Assembly: GCF_044762855.1 (NCBI RefSeq)
Contig: NZ_JBIWFB010000001.1
Coordinates: forward strand, 434,001-498,000
Reading direction: 5' to 3'
Source: Psychrobacillus sp044762855
GTDB taxonomy: Bacteria > Bacillota > Bacilli > Bacillales_A > Planococcaceae
DNA: 64,000 nt
Position numbers and translations under genes: made by a program. The notes below the pieces were generated by a model. It saw only the letters and a list, made by a program, of their open reading frames with translations, did no database searches and was not told the DNA's origin. This document shows, one piece after another, positions 7,593-16,089 of this stretch (positions are counted from its first letter, which is position 1; every line of letters begins with the position of its first letter).

Positions 7593-8501
7593 ATGAATGC
7601 AGAAAACTCTTCAAACATACCAGTAACGCCTGCTTTTAATAGTAGAAAAGAAGAATGGAAACGCTCTTGGTACAAAATGAAAAAAAGTAAATTAAGCATG
7701 CTAGGGCTAATCATGGTTATCGGAATTATTCTAATTGCCATATTTGCACCGGTAATAGCACCTTATCCAGGGGATGCAGTAGGTAATACGATTGCGTTCG
7801 ATAAAATGAATCAGCCGCCAAGTTTAGAGCATTTCTTTGGAACAGACGAAGTAGGAAGAGATATCTTAAGTCGTATTATTTATGGGGCTAGAATTTCTTT
7901 AGTACTAGGAATTACTGTATTAGCGATTGCAATCGGCATTGGTGTACCACTTGGTCTAATTGCAGGCTTCTGGGGTGGAAAAGTAAATGCTGTTATCATG
8001 CGCATAACAGATATATTTTTAGCGATTCCTTCATTAGTATTAGCTTTGGCTGTTGCAGCTATTTTGGAACCAACGTTAATGAATATTATGATTGCCATTT
8101 CTTTTGGCTGGTGGCCATGGTTTACTCGTTTAGTACAGGGTGAGGTACTTAGCTTAAAGTCAGAACAATTTGTACTAGCAGCTGAAGGGCTTGGAGCAAG
8201 TAAATGGCGAATTGCCTTTACGGAAATTTTACCAAACTGTACATCAACAATCATTGTAAAAGCAACATTAGACATGGGCTTCGTTATTTTAACAGGTGCG
8301 AGTCTAGGATTCTTGGGTCTTGGAGCTCAACCTCCGATTCCGGAATGGGGAACAATGATTGCAGAGGGACGTGTCTATTTACCTGAAATGTGGTGGCAAG
8401 CTACTTTCCCTGGTCTTGCGATTTTATTTACTGTTTTAGGATTCAACTTATTAGGTGACGGCTTACGCGATGTATTTGATGTTCAGGTAGACGGGGAGTG
8501 A
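7593..8501 (+). CDS. Peptide-type ABC transporter permease, DppC/OppC-like
   Basis: Second permease subunit, 302 residues. The cytosolic N-terminal stretch leads into a first membrane helix, followed by EHFFGTDEVGRDILSRIIYGARISL, a signature of the DppC/OppC subfamily. The EAA loop contains FVLAAEGLGASKWRIAFTEILPN. The C terminus FNLLGDGLRDVFD is also typical. A GGCGGTGAG ribosome site precedes the ATG. Gap to the ATPase gene downstream is only six bases, showing tight operon structure. Confidence 0.95.
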   Translation: MNAENSSNIPVTPAFNSRKEEWKRSWYKMKKSKLSMLGLIMVIGIILIAIFAPVIAPYPGDAVGNTIAFDKMNQPPSLEHFFGTDEVGRDILSRIIYGARISLVLGITVLAIAIGIGVPLGLIAGFWGGKVNAVIMRITDIFLAIPSLVLALAVAAILEPTLMNIMIAISFGWWPWFTRLVQGEVLSLKSEQFVLAAEGLGASKWRIAFTEILPNCTSTIIVKATLDMGFVILTGASLGFLGLGAQPPIPEWGTMIAEGRVYLPEMWWQATFPGLAILFTVLGFNLLGDGLRDVFDVQVDGE

Positions 8502-8507
8502 ATATAA

Positions 8508-9515
8508 ATGGCAGAAGCTTTATTAGAAATTGAAAATTTAAAAGTTAATTTCTCGTCTTATGAGGGAGTTTCCCAAGTCATTAATGGGGTGAGCATAAAG
8601 GTAAATAAGGGAGAAGTTATCTCTTTGGTAGGAGAATCTGGCTGTGGGAAATCTGTTACAGTGCGCTCGATTTTAGGTCTTGTACCGACTCCTCCTGCTC
8701 AATATGTTGAAGGCGATATAAAATATGAAAATAAAAGTCTGTTAGAACTTAATCAAAAAGAATGGCAAGAGCTTAGAGGCAGCGGAATTTCAATGATTTT
8801 TCAGGATCCAATGACTGCTTTAAATCCAGTTTTTACTATCGGTGAACAACTGATGGATGTATATATGTGGAAAGGGAAGAGTCGGAATCTGTTCAATGGA
8901 GTGTTTGTTAGTAAAAGCCTCAAGCAGGAAGCATACAAACGAGCTATTGAAGTATTGAACAAAATGCGGATTCCAGATCCCGAAGCCATTATGAAAAGAT
9001 ATCCAGTCGAACTGAGTGGCGGTATGCGTCAACGAATTGTCATTGCTTTAGCACTAATGCATACACCAAAGCTACTAATTGCCGATGAACCAGGAACTGC
9101 ACTGGATGTATCGGTTCAAGACCAAATTTTATTGGAGTTAAAGCGTCTTGTGAAAGAAGAAGGAATTTCGATGATTTTCATAACGCATAATTTGGGTGTA
9201 GCCCGTATTATTAGTGACCGTGTGTATGTTATGTATGCGGGGGAAGTAATCGAACAGGGAAATTCAAATATACTATTTGAACAATCCTACCATCCTTATA
9301 CAAAAGGATTATTGTCATCCATACCAAAGTTGAATGGAGAAATGGGTGATGGAATCGATGGGAAAATTCCCAACTTCTTAGACCCGCCAAAAGGTTGCCG
9401 ATTCTATGATCGTTGCGAGGTTCGTAAACCTATATGTGAATACACTCGCCCAAACTTAATAAGGGTGGAAGAGAATAGAGAGGTAGCTTGTCATCTTTAT
9501 AGAGAGGAGGCTTAA
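8508..9515 (+). CDS. Peptide-type ABC transporter ATP-binding protein, DppD/OppD-like
   Basis: One of two ATPases of the importer, 335 residues. Motifs seen: Walker A GESGCGKS near 44-51, Q-loop in MIFQDPMTALNP, signature LSGGMRQR, Walker B KLLIADEPGTALD, and switch His in FITHNLG. The C-terminal extension has CRFYDRCEVRKPICEY, the oligopeptide-transporter C-terminal cysteine cluster that binds an iron-sulfur centre in some members. Gly after DEP in Walker B is normal in this subfamily. The next gene starts two bases after its stop. Confidence 0.95.
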   Translation: MAEALLEIENLKVNFSSYEGVSQVINGVSIKVNKGEVISLVGESGCGKSVTVRSILGLVPTPPAQYVEGDIKYENKSLLELNQKEWQELRGSGISMIFQDPMTALNPVFTIGEQLMDVYMWKGKSRNLFNGVFVSKSLKQEAYKRAIEVLNKMRIPDPEAIMKRYPVELSGGMRQRIVIALALMHTPKLLIADEPGTALDVSVQDQILLELKRLVKEEGISMIFITHNLGVARIISDRVYVMYAGEVIEQGNSNILFEQSYHPYTKGLLSSIPKLNGEMGDGIDGKIPNFLDPPKGCRFYDRCEVRKPICEYTRPNLIRVEENREVACHLYREEA

Positions 9516-9517
9516 CT

Positions 9518-10528
9518 ATGGCGCAAGATACCGTTTTAGAAATAAATCAGTTAAAAAAATACTTTCCTATTACGAAAGGTTTCTTTAAGAAGAAAGTGGG
9601 CGATGTGAAGGCTGTCGATGATATTTCCTTAAATTTAAAGCGAGGAAGTACATTAGCCATCGTTGGTGAATCAGGCTCTGGTAAAACAACTTTCGCAAAA
9701 TCAATTATGCGATTTTATGACGTCACAGAAGGTTCCATTATATTTGACGGTCGTGATATTACGAACTTAACGGCAAATGAATTAAAAAAATTGAAGCAAG
9801 AAATGCAAATGGTTCACCAGGACCCATCTACATCCTTAAATCCAAGAAAAAAAATAAAAGACATTTTGGAAGCTCCTTTAAAAATTCATAATATCGGTGA
9901 CGCAAAATCACGAGAGGCTCGTGTGAAAGAGCTTATTAGATTAGTAGAGTTGCCAGAAGAATTTTTAAACCGGTATCCACATTCTTTAAGTGGTGGACAA
10001 AAGCAACGTATAGGAATTGCCCGTGCATTAGCTTTAAATCCTAAATTATTATTATTGGATGAGCCTACTTCAGCGCTTGACGTTTCGGTTCAAGCGAAAA
10101 TTATTACATTATTGCGCGACTTGCAGGAACGACTTAACCTAACATATCTATTCATTACCCATGATTTAAGTTTAGTTCGTAATTTTGCGGATAACGTAGC
10201 TGTAATGTACTTAGGTAGTGTCGTGGAATATAGCGATGTGGAAACTTTGTATAAACATCCACAAAACCCGTACACGCAATCTTTACTTTCATCTATACCA
10301 GTAGTAAATGAAAATGAACAATCAATGCTTCCTCACAAAATTCCGTTGGACGGTGAAATCCCTAGTCCAACGAAAATGCCTTCGGGTTGCAAATTTCATA
10401 CACGTTGTCCATATGCCACTGAAAAGTGTCTAGAAAGACCTGCTTTTACGAAAACAAAATATAACACATATACAAGTTGTCATTACGCGGAAGAAATAGA
10501 TAGCGGAAAGGTGAAGTTGCATGTATAA
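9518..10528 (+). CDS. Peptide-type ABC transporter ATP-binding protein, DppF/OppF-like
   Basis: Second ATPase of the importer, 336 residues. It shows the DppF-type opening (LEINQLKKYFPITKGFF), Walker A GESGSGKTT, MVHQDPSTSLNPR at the Q-loop, signature LSGGQKQR, LLLLDEPTSALDVS, and FITHDLS. The C-terminal cysteine cluster is CKFHTRCPYATEKC. It overlaps the following DUF917 gene by eight bases, so translation of transporter and enzyme genes is coupled. This is direct evidence that the downstream enzymes act on something the transporter imports. Confidence 0.95.
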   Translation: MAQDTVLEINQLKKYFPITKGFFKKKVGDVKAVDDISLNLKRGSTLAIVGESGSGKTTFAKSIMRFYDVTEGSIIFDGRDITNLTANELKKLKQEMQMVHQDPSTSLNPRKKIKDILEAPLKIHNIGDAKSREARVKELIRLVELPEEFLNRYPHSLSGGQKQRIGIARALALNPKLLLLDEPTSALDVSVQAKIITLLRDLQERLNLTYLFITHDLSLVRNFADNVAVMYLGSVVEYSDVETLYKHPQNPYTQSLLSSIPVVNENEQSMLPHKIPLDGEIPSPTKMPSGCKFHTRCPYATEKCLERPAFTKTKYNTYTSCHYAEEIDSGKVKLHV

Positions 10529-11618
10529 AGTAGAAAAGTTAACGAAAGACCATATTGAACCTTTAGTAATCGGTGGTTGTATTTTAGGTGGCGGTGGTGG
10601 TGGTTCCCGCCAGTCCGGACAACAATTAGCGGAGCTTGCCTTTGAACTAGGAGAGCCGGAAATCCGTCAAATCGACACGTTTTCGGATAATGACATCATT
10701 TTGACTGTCTCAGGTGTTGGGGCCCCAGCTGCTAAAAACCAATATTTAAAACCAACCGATTATATGCAAGCGGTTGACATGATTGTGGATAGTATGCCGA
10801 GTAAGCCTGTAGCATTAATGACCAATGAAAACGGAGGAGCAGCAACAGTAAACGGTCTATTGCAATCGGCAATTATGGGTATACCAGTTGTCGATGCAGC
10901 ATGTAATGGTCGTGCACATCCTACAGGGATTATGGGCTCAATGGGCCTTCCCTTTTTAGAAGATTATGAATCTATCCAAGCGGGTGTAGGAGGAAAAAAA
11001 GGAACGAATTATAGAGTAGAAGTTCTGACGAAGGGGCATCTAGATACTTGTTCCAAACTTATCCGACAAGGAGCAGTGCAAGCAGGGGGAGTTGTCGCAG
11101 TGGCACGTAACCCAGTAAATGTCCAGTATGTAAAAGAAAATGGGGCGCTGAATGCTATCTCTCATGCTATTGAAGTTGGCACAGCCAATTTATCTGGAAA
11201 AACACCTTTCGAAAAAGTCGAAAATTCTTTGAAGGTGCTTGGGGGGGAAGTTTTTGCAAAAGGAAGTGTAGAAAACTTCGAATTAAAAACGATAGATGGT
11301 TTTGATGTAGGATTCCTCCATATTAAGACAGCAGATGCAAAATTTAGCTTAACATTCTGGAATGAGTATATGACAGTCACAGGGGAAGATGGAACTCGTT
11401 TTTCAACATTCCCAGATTTAATCATGACTTTCTCTGCAGAAACAGGGTTACCAGTCACATCAGCTGAACTGGTTGAAAACCAAGAAGTATTTATAGGTAC
11501 AGCACCATATGAAAACCTTCGCTTAGGCAGAGGAATGTATATTGAAGAAAACTATGACATTATCGAACAAGTATTAGATATCGAACTAAAACCTTATTTA
11601 ACGAAACTATTTCAATAG
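10521..11618 (+). CDS. DUF917 family protein (S-methyl thiohydantoin desulfurase-like)
   Basis: Cytosolic protein of 365 residues assigned to DUF917 from its glycine-rich opening (VIGGCILGGGGGGS), VSGVGAPAAKNQYLKPTD, TNENGGAATVNGLLQSA and VVDAACNGRAHPTGIMGSMG. Family members often occur beside hydantoinase-type or peptide-transporter genes, and some are named S-methyl thiohydantoin desulfurase, but biochemical knowledge is thin. Here the gene overlaps the transporter ATPase gene and precedes a DUF1177 gene, suggesting a role in processing an imported nitrogenous compound. Exact reaction unknown. Confidence 0.85.
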   Translation: MYKVEKLTKDHIEPLVIGGCILGGGGGGSRQSGQQLAELAFELGEPEIRQIDTFSDNDIILTVSGVGAPAAKNQYLKPTDYMQAVDMIVDSMPSKPVALMTNENGGAATVNGLLQSAIMGIPVVDAACNGRAHPTGIMGSMGLPFLEDYESIQAGVGGKKGTNYRVEVLTKGHLDTCSKLIRQGAVQAGGVVAVARNPVNVQYVKENGALNAISHAIEVGTANLSGKTPFEKVENSLKVLGGEVFAKGSVENFELKTIDGFDVGFLHIKTADAKFSLTFWNEYMTVTGEDGTRFSTFPDLIMTFSAETGLPVTSAELVENQEVFIGTAPYENLRLGRGMYIEENYDIIEQVLDIELKPYLTKLFQ

Positions 11619-11637
11619 AAGAAAAGGGGAAATTAAT

Positions 11638-12582
11638 ATGGCACTTAAACAAACAATGCAAGTAATGGATATTATAGATAGTCCAAATGTAGGGGGACAA
11701 CAGATCGTTGATTTATTTAAAGGATTTAAACATGTAGAAGTAGATTACACAACTGTTAACGGGGAGCAAGGCTCTACTGATTTTGTGAAAATTATAGTTG
11801 CTGGTACTAATGGTAAAAGAGCAGGTGGAACAGCACGAACACTTGGTGTTGTAGGTCGTTTAGGCGGAGTAGGGGCACGACCAGCACGTATTGGAATGGT
11901 ATCGGATGCTGATGGAGCAGTTGCAGCTGTATCGACGGCACTAAAATTGGCTGAAATGTCTGAGAGAGGTGATCGTTTACTTGGTGATGTAGCAATTACG
12001 ACACATATTTGTCCGAATGCACCTACTGAACCTCATGAGCCAGTAGATTTTATGGGCTCGCCAGTAGACATTTTAACGATGAACCAACATGAAGTATTAG
12101 ATGAGGTAGATGCAATCATTTCTATTGATACTACAAGAGGTAATCAGGTGATCAACCATAAAGGAATTGCACTTTCACCGACTGTTAAAGAGGGCTATAT
12201 TTTAAAATTCAGTGATGACCTGTTACGTATAATGACGATGACTACAGGAGAGCATCCTATTACATTTGCGATTACAACTCAAGATATTACACCATATGGT
12301 AACGACGTATATCATATTAATAGTATATTACAACCGGCCGTTGCGACGGATGTTCCAGTAGTAGGATTAGCACTTACTGCACAATCAGCGGTACCAGGTT
12401 GTGGGACTGGAGCTAGTCATGAAGTGGATATAGCACAAGCCGTACGTTTTTCTATAGAAGTAGCAAAAGAATTTACAGGAAATATAACGGAATTTTATTC
12501 GGAAAAAGAATTTGCTCATTTACAAAAACTATATGGTTCGATGAAAGTGCTACAAACACTAGGTGCTACAGTTGAAAGCTAA
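11638..12582 (+). CDS. DUF1177 family protein
   Basis: A 314-residue soluble protein matching DUF1177 by eye: MQVMDIIDSPNVGG at the N terminus, TVNGEQGSTDFVKI, GGTARTLGVVGRLGGVGARPARIGMVSDADGAVAA, THICPNAPTEPHEPVDFMGSPVD and ISIDTTRGNQ. A late ALTAQSAVPGCGTGASHEVD segment could hold catalytic residues. No function is established for the family. The ribosome site GGGGAAA precedes the ATG. It overlaps the AroM-like gene and sits between it and DUF917, so all three probably act in one pathway. Confidence 0.82.
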   Translation: MALKQTMQVMDIIDSPNVGGQQIVDLFKGFKHVEVDYTTVNGEQGSTDFVKIIVAGTNGKRAGGTARTLGVVGRLGGVGARPARIGMVSDADGAVAAVSTALKLAEMSERGDRLLGDVAITTHICPNAPTEPHEPVDFMGSPVDILTMNQHEVLDEVDAIISIDTTRGNQVINHKGIALSPTVKEGYILKFSDDLLRIMTMTTGEHPITFAITTQDITPYGNDVYHINSILQPAVATDVPVVGLALTAQSAVPGCGTGASHEVDIAQAVRFSIEVAKEFTGNITEFYSEKEFAHLQKLYGSMKVLQTLGATVES

Positions 12583-13237
12583 AAAGAAAATAGGGGTGAT
12601 TACGATTGGACAATCTCCTCGCATCGATTTAATACCAGAAATCACACCCTATTTTGATACGAACTGTGAAATTATAGAAGCCGGAGCATTGGATAATCTT
12701 ACGCAGGCTGAAATCGATCAATTATTCCCAAAGGATGACGAGGTGTCGTATGTATCGCGTTTAAGAAATGGATCCTTTGCTACAATGTCTAAAAAACAAA
12801 TTGTTCCACTCATTCAGCAACGAATTGATGATTTTGAACAAACGATGGACTCTATTATTTTGTTATGTACAGGTACTTTCAATGATTTGAAGTGTAATAA
12901 AACTCTGCTTTTCCCTGATAGGATGTTATCAGGTCTAGTATCTGGAGTAGTAACAAATGAAAAAATCGGTGTAATAATTCCGATTGATGAACAAATGGAC
13001 AGTGTTGGGGAGAAATGGAATGGGTATCAAGTAGAATTTGCAGTAGCCAACCCATACGTAAATGACACTGATTTTGTTCAAGCAGCGAACCAATTGAAAA
13101 ATTCAGGAGCAAAATATATTATAATGGATTGCATGGGATACACCCAAAAGCATAAGGAAATTGTACTAAGTGAAACAGGTATCCCAGTAATACTTGCTAG
13201 AAGTGTAGTTGCAAGAGTTGCATCGGAATTATCATGA
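12572..13237 (+). CDS. AroM-like protein (PF07302 type)
   Basis: About 221 residues, opening with the AroM signature KKIGVITIGQSPRIDLIPEI, followed by EIIEAGALDNLTQAEID and FPKDDEVSYVSRLRNGS. AroM proteins resemble the Asp/Glu/hydantoin racemase fold; a conserved Cys is visible in LCTGTFNDLKC and another in YIIMDCMGYTQKH, which would suit a two-cysteine racemase-like site, but this is inference. I choose TTG at 12572 because AGGTG lies six bases before it; GTG at 12563 is the alternative. The start overlaps the DUF1177 reading frame by 11 bases, indicating translational coupling. Confidence 0.8.
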   Translation: MKAKKKIGVITIGQSPRIDLIPEITPYFDTNCEIIEAGALDNLTQAEIDQLFPKDDEVSYVSRLRNGSFATMSKKQIVPLIQQRIDDFEQTMDSIILLCTGTFNDLKCNKTLLFPDRMLSGLVSGVVTNEKIGVIIPIDEQMDSVGEKWNGYQVEFAVANPYVNDTDFVQAANQLKNSGAKYIIMDCMGYTQKHKEIVLSETGIPVILARSVVARVASELS

Positions 13238-14173
13238 ATGGGAGCTGGACGATCGATGAGTGAATTTGAACAAACAGTAAAAGGAATATTACGCAATAAC
13301 TTTGCATTTGAACCAACTGCTAAAATGTTAGTGTTGGGTGATACCAGTACTAGCATTTTAGCAAAAAGATTCGTAGAAGCATTGAAAAATGATGAACGGT
13401 TAGCTGATTATATGGAAATGTTAGATCGTAGTCGATCTGGTGAGGAACCTCCTCAAGAAATATCAGATACGTGGTTAAAGTACGATGTAGTATTCTGTCT
13501 AACAAAACATTCATTAACGCATACAGTTGCTAGAAAAAATGCGAATGCGAATGGTGTAAGTGTTATTACGATGCCAGGCATTACCGAAGACATGTTCATA
13601 AACGGAGCTATGAAAGCGGACTATTCTTTAGTAGAAAAAGAAACAATTGAAATGGCAGAAAAGTTAACGCAAGCCAAAAGTTTGTCTGTAACAACAGGAG
13701 CGAACGGTGAGTATACATTATTTATGCCACTTGAGAAACGTCCGGGGATTGCCTCTACCGGTGTTTTTAAAGAGAAAGTTGCTTCGGGCAATTTACCTTC
13801 TGGAGAAGCATATATAGCTCCAATTGAATATGAGGCAGAAGGTCAAATAGAAATTACAGGGTCTATTGCAGGAATCGGATTATTGTCTGAACCAGTTGTG
13901 CTAACAATTGAAAAAGGTAGGCTAATAGAAGCAACTGGAGAAATCGGAAAAAGACTTTTCAGTATACTAGGTAGCGGGGACGGCCGTTTACTATGTGAAT
14001 TGGGAATTGGAACGAATTATGAGGCTAGAGTAACTGGCCTTATACTAGAAGATGAAAAAGCTTACAACACCATCCATGTAGCATTTGGTTCAAATCATAC
14101 ATTTGGCGGAGTTATTAATACAGATGTACATATTGATTGTGTAACGATTGGACCAATATTGAAGTGGGAATAG
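13238..14173 (+). CDS. M29 aminopeptidase / NicX-superfamily metalloprotein
   Basis: 311 residues (305 if ATG 13256 is used, which has GGGAG about 11 bases ahead). The C-terminal half carries the metal-site layout of the M29 aminopeptidase superfamily: Glu in LCELGIGTN, then HVAFGSNHTFGG, then HIDCV. The same fold includes NicX, the non-haem iron 2,5-dihydroxypyridine dioxygenase, so peptidase activity should not be assumed. It is the last gene of the operon, immediately after AroM-like (stop TGA directly before ATG 13238), and is followed by strong terminators. A metal-dependent hydrolase or ring-cleaving oxygenase would suit the uptake operon. Confidence 0.72.
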   Translation: MGAGRSMSEFEQTVKGILRNNFAFEPTAKMLVLGDTSTSILAKRFVEALKNDERLADYMEMLDRSRSGEEPPQEISDTWLKYDVVFCLTKHSLTHTVARKNANANGVSVITMPGITEDMFINGAMKADYSLVEKETIEMAEKLTQAKSLSVTTGANGEYTLFMPLEKRPGIASTGVFKEKVASGNLPSGEAYIAPIEYEAEGQIEITGSIAGIGLLSEPVVLTIEKGRLIEATGEIGKRLFSILGSGDGRLLCELGIGTNYEARVTGLILEDEKAYNTIHVAFGSNHTFGGVINTDVHIDCVTIGPILKWE

Positions 14174-14251
14174 TATCTGAACAATTGTCTTGCTAAGAGA
14201 CACCTTTTGGTAAGCTGGGATTTAGTTATTATTTTTAAGACAATAAAAGAG

Positions 14252-14318
14252 GCTGGGACAAACCCAGCTTGAAAATGAATAGCCCTGGAAGTTTTACTTA
14301 TTAGTAAAATTTCCAGGG
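14252..14318 (+). terminator. Double terminator hairpin after IclR-Dpp operon
   Basis: First stem GCTGGG / CCCAGC (14252-14268), then a long stem from CCCTGGAA at 14283 to TTCCAGGG at 14318 with an internal TTTTACT/AGTAAAA arm, followed by T-rich sequence. Confidence 0.8.
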
Positions 14319-14734
14319 TTACATTTTTAAGGAGAAAAAAGTACATCTTCTGACAAAATTTATGTTCTGCTACAAAACTTATACAGCAAGAAAAGTCCTG
14401 ATGTATAAAGGTCAAAACATACATCGATTAAGTTTACCTTTATATTTAGCAGTTAAATTACAAGGTAATGATATTTTGTTTTCTATCCACTATTTAGTGG
14501 ATAGTATTCTACACTACGCGTTTAATTCCTTCGTACGATACACTGGCTGTTCTGCTTCTTTCTTCTGTAAAATCAGTTCCCTAAAGCAACAAGTGAATCC
14601 ACTCATATATCCAAAGTTCCTAAAAACTCATTTAGTTGCCAAACCCATCCTCCTTCTCAAAAAAACTCTTTCAAATTTCTGATTATTTGTTATTATTAAA
14701 TAAAAACAAAAACAAACAAAGGAGAAACCACAAA
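14319..14734. other. Intergenic region upstream of fucU
   Basis: About 415 bases with no supportable gene. A 9-bp hairpin (CTATCCACT / AGTGGATAG) lies at 14483-14504. A weak promoter-like pair, TTTCAA (14669-14674) and TATTAT (14691-14696) with 16-base spacing, precedes an A/C-rich tract (AAAAACAAAAACAAACAAA) that resembles the tract before the sugar transporter at about 16041-16072 and may be the DeoR-type binding region. Confidence 0.5.
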
Positions 14735-15160
14735 ATGCTCAAAAATATTCCAAAATGTCTTTCACCTGATCTCCTAAAAGTATTAATGGAGATGGGGCAT
14801 GGTGATGAAATTGTCATTGCTGATGGAAATTTCCCGGCGGCATCACATGCACGAAATCTTATTCGCTTAGATGGTCTCCATATTCCTGAAGTACTGGAAG
14901 CGATATTACTCCTTATGCCGCTAGACACTTATGCCAGTTCTTCTATCTTTTATATGATGCACGGACCGGAAGCAAGCACTCCTCCAATATGGTCAGAGTA
15001 CAACAATATTCTTAAACAAACCGGAAACAGCAATATCATTCCAACAAAAGTAGAACGATTCCAATTTTATGAGCAAGCGAAACAAGCCTATGCGGTCATT
15101 GCCACAAGTGAACAGGCGCTATATGCCAATATAATTCTAAAAAAAGGCGTTATCACTTAA
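14735..15160 (+). CDS. fucU: L-fucose mutarotase (RbsD/FucU family)
   Basis: Interconverts anomers of L-fucose so that the isomerase receives the right form. The ATG at 14735 follows an AAAGGAG ribosome site and gives 141 residues, the FucU length. Sequence begins MLKNIPKCLSPDLLKVLMEMGHGDEIVIADGNFPA, with the conserved catalytic/substrate region MGHGDE...ADGNFPA and the C-terminal YANIILKKGVI in place of the family's YGNIILKKGV. It opens the sugar regulon and is followed 18 bases later by a DeoR-type regulator. Ribose pyranase (RbsD) is the alternative, but the neighbourhood favours fucose. Confidence 0.88.
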   Translation: MLKNIPKCLSPDLLKVLMEMGHGDEIVIADGNFPAASHARNLIRLDGLHIPEVLEAILLLMPLDTYASSSIFYMMHGPEASTPPIWSEYNNILKQTGNSNIIPTKVERFQFYEQAKQAYAVIATSEQALYANIILKKGVIT

Positions 15161-15178
15161 TGAAAGGGGAAATCTAAT

Positions 15179-15937
15179 ATGCTAGTACCAGAAAGACATA
15201 AAAAAATCATCACGATTGTAAACAAAAACAAAACAGCTCGGGTCTCAGAGTTGAGTAAAGTTCTAAAAGTATCAGAAGAAACAATACGACGTGATTTAGA
15301 AAAACTGGAAACGGAAGGAAAACTCACACGCACGCACGGTGGCGCATTTTCCACGCAAGAAGAAGAGGGGGACATTCCATATTTTCAACGAGAAGTAATG
15401 AATCAGGAAGAAAAAATGGCAGTCGCTAGAGAGGCAATCAAACTTATTAAAGATGATGACATTATTTTTCTGGATGCCAGCTCAACTGCACTTTATCTCG
15501 CAAAACTATTAACAAATCATAAAATAACCGTCTTAACAAATTCCATCCGTGTGACAATGGAACTTGCCGGTCTACCGAATGTCCAGGTTGTCGTAGTTGG
15601 CGGAAATCTATCTCCAACGTCGCTGTCACTTGTAGGTCCTTTAACGGTCAACACACTAGAGCGCTACCATGTAAATAAAGTATTTTTCTCATGCAAAGGG
15701 TTGCATAAACAATGGGGAATTAGTGATTCTAATGAGCAGCAGGCAATCGTTAAACGTAAAATGATAGAAATGGCGGATGAAAAAATACTCTTATTGGATC
15801 ACACGAAACTGGAGAAAAAAGCGTTTGCCCATATTGAAAAAGAAGATATGCTGGATACGATTATTATTGATAGCCAAGCAAATAAAACATATTTACAGTA
15901 TTTCGAAGAAAAAAACATAGCCATTTTATATGCATAA
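15179..15937 (+). CDS. DeoR-family sugar-responsive regulator
   Basis: Probable repressor of the deoxy-sugar genes. 252 residues with the N-terminal DeoR helix-turn-helix (PERHKKIITIVNKNKTARVSELSKVLKVSEETIRRDLEKLE) and the TRTHGGAF hinge, then a sugar-phosphate-sensing domain with FLDASSTALYLAKLL, VLTNSIRVTMEL and GGNLSPTSLSLVGPL. DeoR regulators usually sense a phosphorylated intermediate; fuculose-1-phosphate would be the natural candidate here. The ATG follows AAAGGGGAA. The gene is cotranscribed with fucU and divergent neither from it nor from the transporter, which has its own promoter. Confidence 0.92.
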   Translation: MLVPERHKKIITIVNKNKTARVSELSKVLKVSEETIRRDLEKLETEGKLTRTHGGAFSTQEEEGDIPYFQREVMNQEEKMAVAREAIKLIKDDDIIFLDASSTALYLAKLLTNHKITVLTNSIRVTMELAGLPNVQVVVVGGNLSPTSLSLVGPLTVNTLERYHVNKVFFSCKGLHKQWGISDSNEQQAIVKRKMIEMADEKILLLDHTKLEKKAFAHIEKEDMLDTIIIDSQANKTYLQYFEEKNIAILYA

Positions 15938-15958
15938 ATGGGTTGAAGCCCATTTATG
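15933..15958 (+). terminator. Hairpin after DeoR gene
   Basis: 10-bp stem CATAAATGGG / CCCATTTATG overlapping the DeoR stop codon. It lacks a clear T-run, so termination may be weak. Confidence 0.5.
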
Positions 15959-16011
15959 TGGCATATAGTAAACAAAACAAAAATAATATTCAGAAATTAT
16001 TAAATATTCTA

Positions 16012-16040
16012 TTGATTTTATAAAAAAATTCATTTATAAT
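16012..16040 (+). promoter_or_regulatory. Sigma-A-type promoter of sugar transporter operon
   Basis: TTGATT (16012-16017), exactly 17 bases, TATAAT (16035-16040). Just downstream lies an A/C-rich tract with repeated ACAAAAA/ATAAACAAAAA words, similar to that before fucU; a likely place for DeoR-family binding. Confidence 0.8.
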
Positions 16041-16089
16041 CAACAAAAACACAGATAAACAAAAATAAAACCAAATAGGAGGGGTGTTG

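Noticed and set aside
13238..14173. Calling the last gene of the IclR operon a plain leucyl aminopeptidase
   Set aside because: Metal-site motifs are shared by NicX-type dioxygenases; context gives no support for peptidase over oxygenase.
14362..14682. 106-codon open frame upstream of fucU
   Set aside because: No ribosome site, unlikely amino-acid composition, spans a hairpin; treated as intergenic.
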